From assembly GCA_030180135.1 (NCBI GenBank), contig CM058232.1, positions 76,923,001 to 76,987,000 of the forward strand: a stretch of DNA of 64,000 bases. Reading direction: 5' to 3'. The position numbers and the translations under genes are program-made. The stretch is from Orychophragmus violaceus (lineage: Eukaryota; Streptophyta; Magnoliopsida; Brassicales; Brassicaceae). This document shows positions 57,543 through 64,000 of the stretch, piece by piece; within the stretch, counting starts at the first letter, position 1; each line of letters starts with the position of its first letter. A model generated the notes under the pieces. The model was not told the origin of the DNA. It made no database searches and worked only from the letters and a program-made list of their open reading frames with translations.

Positions 57543-59278
57543 CTATCTTCTCTGTCTTAAGTTCAATTCCGGTTGTGTGAAGATGTACTTCAAACTCTTA
57601 TGATCCGTGAAGATTTGCACCTTTGCACCATATAGATAAGACCGCCGAATCTTAAGGGCAAAAACAAGTGCGGCTATCTCTAAGTCATGAGTCGGATAGT
57701 TTCCTTCGTGCTTCCTTAAATGTCTTGATGCATAGGCGATCACCTTGCCTTGATGCATCAGAACGCATCCAAGCCCAACTCTTGATGCATCCGTATAAAC
57801 CACATAAGGCTCACCGTCCATAGGTAAAGCCAATACTGGAGTACTCGTCAGCATATCCTTTAGCTTAGAGAAACTCGCTTCACAGTCTGCTGACCACACA
57901 AACTGAACGTCCTTCCCAGTCAGTCGAGTCATTGGCTGAGCCATGCTCGCAAATCCTTTAACAAACCGTCGATAGTAGCCAGCTAATCCCAGAAAACTCC
58001 TTATCTCTGTCGGATTTCTTGGTCTAGGCCAATCCGCTATTGCCTTGATCTTTTCTGAGTCAACAGACACTCCCTTGTCCGAGACAACATGACCCAAGAA
58101 TCCGATTTCCCCTTGCCAAAATCTGCATTTACTGAGCTTGGCAAACAACTGATGTTCCCGCAGTCTGTCCATAACCTTCCTCAAATGAGCCTTGTGCTCT
58201 TCCTTATCCTTGGAGTAAACCAAGATATCATCTGTGAAGATGATCACATATTCATCCAGGCAGTCTCTGAACACGTTGTTCATTAGCTTCATAAAAGCTG
58301 CCGGTGCATTAGTCAATCTGAAGGGCATAACAACAAACTTGTAATGCCCATACCTCGTCCTGAAGGCTGTCTACGGTACATCCTGCTCAGCTACCGGAAT
58401 CTGATGATAACCCTGAGCAAGATAAATCTTTGAAAACCAAGTAGCACCTCAGAGTTGATCCAACAACTCGTCTATCCTTGGAAGAGGGTACTTGTTCTTC
58501 CCGGTTACTCTGTTCAACCCACGGTAATCGATGCAAAGTCTGAAACTTCCATCTTTCTTCTTGAAAAAAAAAACCGGTGCGCCCCAAGGTGAACTGCTTG
58601 GTCGCACAAACCCTTTCTCCATCAATTCACTTAGCTGCTTCTTTAGCTCGGCCATTTCTGTCGGAGCCATCCGGTAAGGCGCTTTAGAGATTGGAGCCGT
58701 CCCTGGCTCAAGCTCGATCGTGAATGGATCAGATCGAGTCGGTGGTAACCCAGTCAATGACTGGAAAACATCCTCAAACTCATTTACCACCGGAATCTCA
58801 CTTAGTTCAGCATTCGGCCCAACTTCCACTGTACTGATTGCGGCCAGATATGCTTCACATCCCTTCTCTAACATCCGCTCTGCTTGAATTGCCGAAACAA
58901 TCAAACTTCCATTTGTCGGTCTAGCTCCTTGATACACCAGCTTTCCTTGGTCAGTTTCAAAATTAACTCGACCGCGGTGACATTCTAGATGTGCCCTATG
59001 CTTCCCAAGCCAATCCATTCCAAGGATCACATCGTAAGACTTCACCTGACAAATCATCAAATCGGCTGGCATGTTCACTTCACCGATAATCACAGAGATG
59101 TCTCAGGCTTTTCCCATTGTGAACATAACCTGCCCGCCAGCTGCTTGAACTTTCATCACTTCCCCATCATTTTCCTTCTTGAACTCACAGAGTCCAATCA
59201 TGTTCGGATGCACAAAGCAGTGTGATGCACCGGAATCAAACAAAACATGGGTCACCACACCATCCATGACTAAGGTCC
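57543..59278 (-). pseudogene. Pol N-terminal part: protease, reverse transcriptase, RNase H
   Basis: The exon starts at 59278 after the predicted intron. Protease has VLFDSGASHCF. A TGA at about 59096 (GKA*DISV, Arg in the relative) follows. RT blocks are LCIDYRGLNRV, then stops (TGA and TAG near 58450 and 58375), VVMPFRLTNAPAAF and the catalytic IIFTDDILVYS. In the latter the usual FIDD reads FTDD, and PFGL reads PFRL, both likely damaging. RNase H has VYTDASRVGLGCVL. The gene is inactive. Confidence 0.9.
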
Positions 59279-59378
59279 CTACACATTCATCATCCTGAAT
59301 GCTAAGAAACCTAGACTAAACACGCAACAGACAAGCAAATCACACAGAAATGCTTAAAGTAAGTGATAGGAGACTCAC
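59279..59378 (-). other. Predicted 100-nt intron between Gag and Protease (minus-strand element)
   Basis: On the minus strand it begins GTGAGT and ends GTGTAG. Gag ends ..PITG and Protease starts TLVMDG.., phase 1, exactly as in the plus-strand element. It contains in-frame stops. Confidence 0.8.
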
Positions 59379-60665
59379 CAGTGATCGGACGAGAGGTGGA
59401 AGGATCCTGAGACTCATCTGCGACTGTGTACACACGTGGCATGATGGCTTGCCTCTTCGCGTTTGGCTGCTGTCCATCACTTGGATGTTTTCCACTCTGC
59501 TTAGCCAACTTAGGACAATCATTCTTGAAATGTCCAGCTTTACCACAGTTGTAGCACAATCGTTCATTTGCACCCTTAGCCTGTTGATCCTTCGGCCTTG
59601 TATCTTCTTCTGGACAGTCACGCACCTTATGCTCCAAACTTCCACATTGGTGACATGCTCCAGAAGCTTTCCTGCATGATCCCACATGCATCTTCTTGCA
59701 AGTCGGACACACACTGCGGCCAGCAGATGACTTGCCAGAATTGTTGTTCTTCCCAAACTTCTTGTTTTTCCCAGCATCATTTCCAGTTCCCAGCAACTTT
59801 GCTTCCTCATTCAATCCCTCTTCCTGTTCCGCAGCTTTTTCCACCAGCTCGGCAAGATATCATACTTACGGATCCTGCAACGAGTGTTTAGATCAACACG
59901 CAAGCCACACATGAACTTGCGCACCAAGGATTCTTCATCCTCTGCCTCACGGCCAACATACTTCTTAAGCCGATTGAACTCAGCTTCATACTCCCTCACA
60001 GTCATTGATCCTTGTTCCAACTTGAGGAATGCACCTTCCAGCTTGTCAAAGGCTTCAGCCGGAAAGTATTTCCTCTTGAATTTCTCACTGAACATCGCCC
60101 AAGTGCAAACTTCCTCACCCATCTGACTTGCCACACCTTTCCACCAAGTGTGCGCACCTCCATCCAGATAGTGCACAGCGATGTCTTTCTTGTAGCCATC
60201 AGGACAACGGATTGAGTCAAAGTTCCGCTCCAACCTTGTCAACCACTCATCCGCATCAATCAACTTTGTTCCTCCACAGAAGAACTTTGTTCCCAGCTTC
60301 CTCATATGATCCATCACTTGAAGATAGGATGGGTTCCTTGGCGCAGGCAACACATCCTCCTCTTCAACCACCACTTGTTCCACATTCACTTCAGCTTGTG
60401 GACCATTCGGAATAGGCGCAACAACCGGCAGTCTTTCCAAGACTTGCGCCAACATTGCTAACACTGCTTCCAAACCAACCGTAGGAGCATTAGGATTAGC
60501 AGAAGCATTAGCCGCATTCATCTCAGCGTCATGAACTTCCTCATTTGCAGCATTCCTTGCCGCATTGTTCCCTGATGTCTCCCCAGTTTCACCAGCATTC
60601 CTCCTAGTGTTTCGGTTACTCTTAGCCGTCTGAACATAACAGATCAGGCAAGTTAGCCCCCTCAC
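59379..60665 (-). pseudogene. Gag of the minus-strand Tekay-type element
   Basis: The frame from 60665 (MRGLTCLICY...) holds the gag core: LDGGAHTWWKGV and KFKRKYFPAEAFDKLEG. A shift near 59840 moves it to the frame 59311-59844. There the zinc knuckles follow: CHQCGSLEHKVRDC and CYNCGKAGHFKNDC. The single shift disables full-length Gag. As in the plus-strand element, a possible leader intron (60630-60696, GTAAGT...TTCAG) would remove the first Met. Confidence 0.88.
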
Positions 60666-60770
60666 TAACTTGTAAACAGAACACAGAATGACTTACCGCG
60701 AGACAGCAGCTGGAAGGATGGTTTAACCCACTAACCCGTTTATGCTTAAATTGTCCTAGAACCGAACTAC

Positions 60771-60782
60771 GCTCTGATACCA
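60771..60782 (-). other. Primer binding site (initiator tRNA-Met)
   Basis: GCTCTGATACCA on the plus strand is the complement of TGGTATCAGAGC. It lies three bases inside the 5' LTR of the minus-strand element. Confidence 0.95.
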
Positions 60783-60785
60783 ACT

Positions 60786-62283
60786 TGAAACGTCCTGACC
60801 CAATTTTTCCCACCCGAAGGTAGTGTCTGGGACGACTTCCTCGTCCAGACTTAGGCCATTTTCGAATTTTTCCTTACTTAGAATTATTTTGCGTTTTCAA
60901 TCCGAACTAGACAAGCATTTTAAGCATAAAAACATACTTAGATAGATTTCAGAGGTTTAAGTACAATGCTATCAGTTTTGCCACTAAGCTATTACATCAT
61001 ACTTAACCAAATCTACCCAAGCTAACCATCCTTTCCATCCAGCCGCCTTTAGTCTCGCGCCTAAGCCTTCTCAGAACGATCACATGCATCCACAAAGGAG
61101 GCATAAGCAAACTTATTGCTTAGTGAGAGCGGTCGTCCCGTCTCACTTAGCCATAGAAATCACGCAACAAGTCATAATCCAGTCAGTCTATCAAGCTTAT
61201 CATCAGTACATATACTTAATCCGGATTGATTGTTTCAAGGCAAAGAGCCAGCATCTCGATGCATGAAACCAACCATCCGATCAAGTCAGCAGAAACAGAA
61301 TGGCCTGAACAGATAGATGCTTAACCCGATCTGATCATTCCGACTCAACAAGCCATCTTTCATGATCCATCATCAAGCCTTAACGAGCAAACTGCCCTTA
61401 AGCGCATGATCTGATCAAGATGCTTGAAGAAAAGAATCGATCAATCGGTTAAGTCTCAGCAGAAAACAGAAGTATTGATAAGCAAGCAATCAGAACAATC
61501 ATAGCCAACTAGACTCAACGAATCTATGCTAGCAGTCGATCAATCAATAGCCACGGTCACGCACTCACCTTAGTCTTTCGGTTCGTTTGATGAGAGCGGT
61601 TTTCCTGACACCTCTTGTGCTCGAATCCAACAGATAATCACCGATCCGATCAGTCCAGACAATCCAGCTAATCGCTTATCCAACTCTCGGCCAAATCTTC
61701 ACTTTTCTCAGTCTGAACGCTCAAACTCTTAAGAATCTCTCTCTCTCTCGATCTTTCTGAGTCCTTTTGTCGCAGAAAACTGATCAATAAACGTCTCTGG
61801 ACGATTTTTCTTAGTCTTGGACAGTTTTACTCGAGCCAAAACCATCCAATAACTGCTTCCGCGTCAATCTGATTGGCCAAGCCAATCCAACCGTCTTCCC
61901 CGCGCTGATAACACTTGGCTGCGTGGATTTTAACCCAAACATGTTCCCGCTCACTTTCCTTGGCCAAAATGCTGCGTTTTGGGCAAATAATCGATCCCGC
62001 CCAAGCTTGTTCCGAGAATCATAACCGCCTTGTCTGAAAGCCGACCAAACTCGTCTGAATCTCGACCAAATCAGTTCAACATCCTTCCTTGGTCCAAAAA
62101 TCATGGTCTGCACTCCTTCCAGCTCGTTTTAGCTTGGCTTTCACACAGTAAGCCTTACTATCAGATGAACCCCCAAGTTTTTAATATTCCCTGTCTTAAA
62201 AGGCCATTCTGGATGAGCATCAAACAACCCAATCCGTTCATCCTTGGTCTGATTTCGTTCATCCTTAGAACGCGGGCGATACA
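60786..62283 (-). repeat. 5' LTR of the minus-strand Tekay-type element
   Basis: 1,498 bp, partner of 54362-55855. The end in the plus direction reads GGGCGATACA against GGGCGTTACA in the other LTR. CTAGC follows. Confidence 0.93.
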
Positions 62284-62873
62284 CTAGCCACACAGCTTTT
62301 TTTAGATATATCTCCTCCCATCTAATCAATCACTTTAATCCCTACTTCCATCACTCTAAAGAGTTGCATTAATATTCCTTGACATACAGATTAATATTTC
62401 CCTGACTGATTAACTATCTATATCTACACCTAGTGTATTTATCGTTTTTAGTCCATCGTCGTTTCATACATTCATAAATATCTCCATCCGTCATAATGTA
62501 CAAATGTACCAATCCATAAATATATTTTATTCAAAAACTATGTATGTATCCACAAACTCTATTTCTCTTATAATGTATAGGTATATAGCTAAAGGGGAAC
62601 ACGTATGGATAGGTGATTGTTAAATATAGTGAATAATAAACAGCCACAACGATAATAGATAAACTAACTTCATTTAAGCTTTCCACACATTGCCTATCTT
62701 CAATTTGCCTATCCACCCCTCATCGAAATGTAAACATATCAAATTGATGTAATAGCAACATCAAATTTATATTATACAAACCAAATACTCAACGTTCGAG
62801 AAAACAAACATTGTCTCAAAGACATAAACTAACAATCCATAAAACATACAAATCATAGTTAATAATTTAAATT
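62284..62873. other. MULE non-coding spacer 6
   Basis: The continuation of the MULE region after the gypsy insertion. ATGGATA is at 62605, with near-matches CTATCCACC (about 62708), AATCCATAA (62512, 62834) and GTATCCACA (62547). No frame is seen. Confidence 0.5.
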
Positions 62874-63890
62874 TCATTCGTAAATCTGTGGGACTGTCCA
62901 TTCCTTATAGATTTCCATGGCATACTCCTGCCGAAACTGGTCCACGAATGCATCATTCATCCCATCCATTTCTTCTGATCTGGCTAGGGCATTGAGCTCG
63001 AGAAACTTCATTGTAACAGGTCCGCAATCGCCTACTCGATCATTTGTGTACATAGTCTCCACTCGTCTCCATGAATAAGGTGGTAAATTCCCTTTTAGTT
63101 CCTGTTTAGCCCCCTTCCTTTGTTCCCTTGGCTTCATACTGTTAGTCTCATGATCCAGCTTGAAAAAGGCTTCCACAATGTAAGGTAGCATTTCTACAAT
63201 TGGCGCAATGTTTTTTGCAGCTTTGGCACCACTGTTATGGATTGGCAACGGGTCTAGTAGTTCAACCGTCTGAAATTCAAAATTAATAACAACTCAGACC
63301 CAGTGATCTGCGTCCCAATTCATGGGAACGTAAGTTGTTGAGACATCTTCAAACCACCTTGCTTTAACCCGGCCGTCTGTCCACTCGCCGTATACATACT
63401 CCTTCATGCGTCCGTCCCAATGGTACTCTCGCTTCTCTTTTGACTTCATGAAGCTCCTATGTCGACCTTGCAAATGGTTTGAAAACCAAGGGGGAAGGAA
63501 CACCACCCTCTCTGCTTTAAAGTACCTAGCATTTTTCATGTATATGTACTCTGCCAGTACCTGCATATGCTGAAGTCCTGATATACCATACATGTTAATA
63601 ATATATGTCATTACATATAACAATTTTTCAAAATACTTACAGTTGTGTTCAAAAATTTCATCGGCTCAGCAATGTCAAGCAAGAATTGGTTATTGATTGT
63701 CACCTCCCCAAATATCAAGTTATTCAGGTCGTATTTCCTACAAATTATTCTTCCCTTAAGTAAATTTAACATACTTAACTTTCTTATAAGCGCAGTAAAT
63801 CCTTACCTCGTTGGAAAAAGTTTCAGCGTTTCCTGCCAAGTGTTCTTGTGCTCAATAAACATCGCGTTCCCTTAACCCTGCAAATACCCG
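62874..63890 (-). pseudogene. Ulp1-like (C48) cysteine protease gene, partial, one in-frame stop
   Basis: The minus-strand gene continues past the right edge. Visible exons: part before 63807, 63641-63737, and 62874-63569, with GTAAGG, GTAAGT donors and TAG/CAG acceptors in phase. The protein has NTWQETLKLFPT, then FGEVTINNQFLLDIAEPMKF, WFEDVSTTYVPMNWDADHWV with the catalytic His, VELLDPLP with the catalytic Asp, and RVGDCGPVTMKFLEL with the catalytic Cys. TGA at 63294-63296 breaks it directly after HWV. Ulp1 enzymes cut SUMO from proteins. ULP-like genes of this sort are known passengers in plant MULEs (Kaonashi type). If the stop is real the gene is dead; its context with the transposase suggests it belongs to the same element. 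Confidence 0.7.
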
Positions 63891-64000
63891 AGCAATCTCA
63901 ATCTCGTCATTCGATGGAGTTTGTTTAACCCGTTTTGTGGAGGAGAAGAATCGCTTAGATCGACTGGTTCTTCTGTGCTATGAAGCGGTATTTTCATTTT
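63891..64000 (-). other. Right edge, probable upstream coding part of the Ulp1-like gene
   Basis: Too short to assign. The minus-strand reading continues the protease gene beyond the window. Confidence 0.3.

Larger units (their letters stand above)
54362..62283 (-). mobile_element. Full-length Ty3/gypsy LTR retrotransposon (Tekay/Del type), minus strand, decayed pol
   Basis: LTRs at 54362-55855 and 60786-62283, primer site at 60771-60782, polypurine tract at 55856-55869 and target duplication CTAGC (54357-54361, 62284-62288). Gene order and the Gag/Protease intron match the plus-strand element at 3951-13053. By eye the LTRs differ at about 39 bases plus a 4-bp length change in 1,494 bp, so it is several times older. 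Pol carries at least four in-frame stops. It splits the MULE region in two. Confidence 0.95.

Noticed and set aside
63265..63296. A 30-nt intron to explain the TGA in the Ulp1-like gene (GTCTGA...TTTCAG)
   Set aside because: Far too short for a plant intron, and the text inside (VVINF) fits the protease family, so a nonsense codon is more likely.

Overview
This window is nuclear DNA of a flowering plant, almost certainly Brassicaceae. The evidence is an eight-exon lipoxygenase gene that reads as the orthologue of Arabidopsis LOX6, F-box-like genes of the Arabidopsis At2g35280 type, and an AT-rich, transposon-filled intergenic landscape (Ty1/copia, Ty3/gypsy, LINE, SINE, Helitron, hAT, CACTA, Stowaway and Mutator-like elements). 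No bacterial operons, CRISPR arrays, rRNA genes or free-standing tRNA genes were seen.

Layout. 1-1817: 3' end of a Ty1/copia element (RNase H end, 3' UTR, LTR). 1826-20900: an old, decayed Ty3/gypsy element of Tat type. Its gag-pol runs on the minus strand (about 20019 down to 14485), and an extra ORF lies downstream of pol in antisense, i.e. on the plus strand. A young Tekay/Del-type Ty3/gypsy element (3951-13053, 5-bp duplication GTACT) is inserted in that extra ORF. 21259-33476: a dense mosaic with two hAT-type foldback elements, a decayed 4.8-kb LINE, a Helitron, a 5'-truncated LINE copy with a 17-bp target duplication, a Stowaway MITE and two SINEs. 34358-42059: LOX6, complete and open over 917 codons. 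Its first intron is 4.4 kb and carries a CACTA-type MITE, a small non-autonomous LTR element and a Helitron fragment.

43444-64000: a Mutator-like (MULE) region. It holds a damaged transposase gene, two GRF zinc-finger genes, three F-box-like genes (two broken), and at the right edge a minus-strand Ulp1-like (C48) cysteine protease gene. A second, older Tekay-type gypsy element (54362-62283, minus strand, duplication CTAGC) splits it. The non-coding DNA between these genes is strongly enriched for the short motif ATGGATAC/GTATCCAT. This recalls the dispersed target motifs of the VANC anti-silencing proteins of VANDAL MULEs.

How the parts work together. Host function is represented mainly by LOX6, a plastid 13-lipoxygenase that starts jasmonate synthesis. 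Most of the rest is mobile DNA. The two observations I rate highest are the dispersed motif array in the MULE region, and a GT-AG intron of about 100 nt lying exactly between Gag and Protease in both Tekay-type elements. That intron suggests splicing sets the Gag to Gag-Pol ratio in this family.
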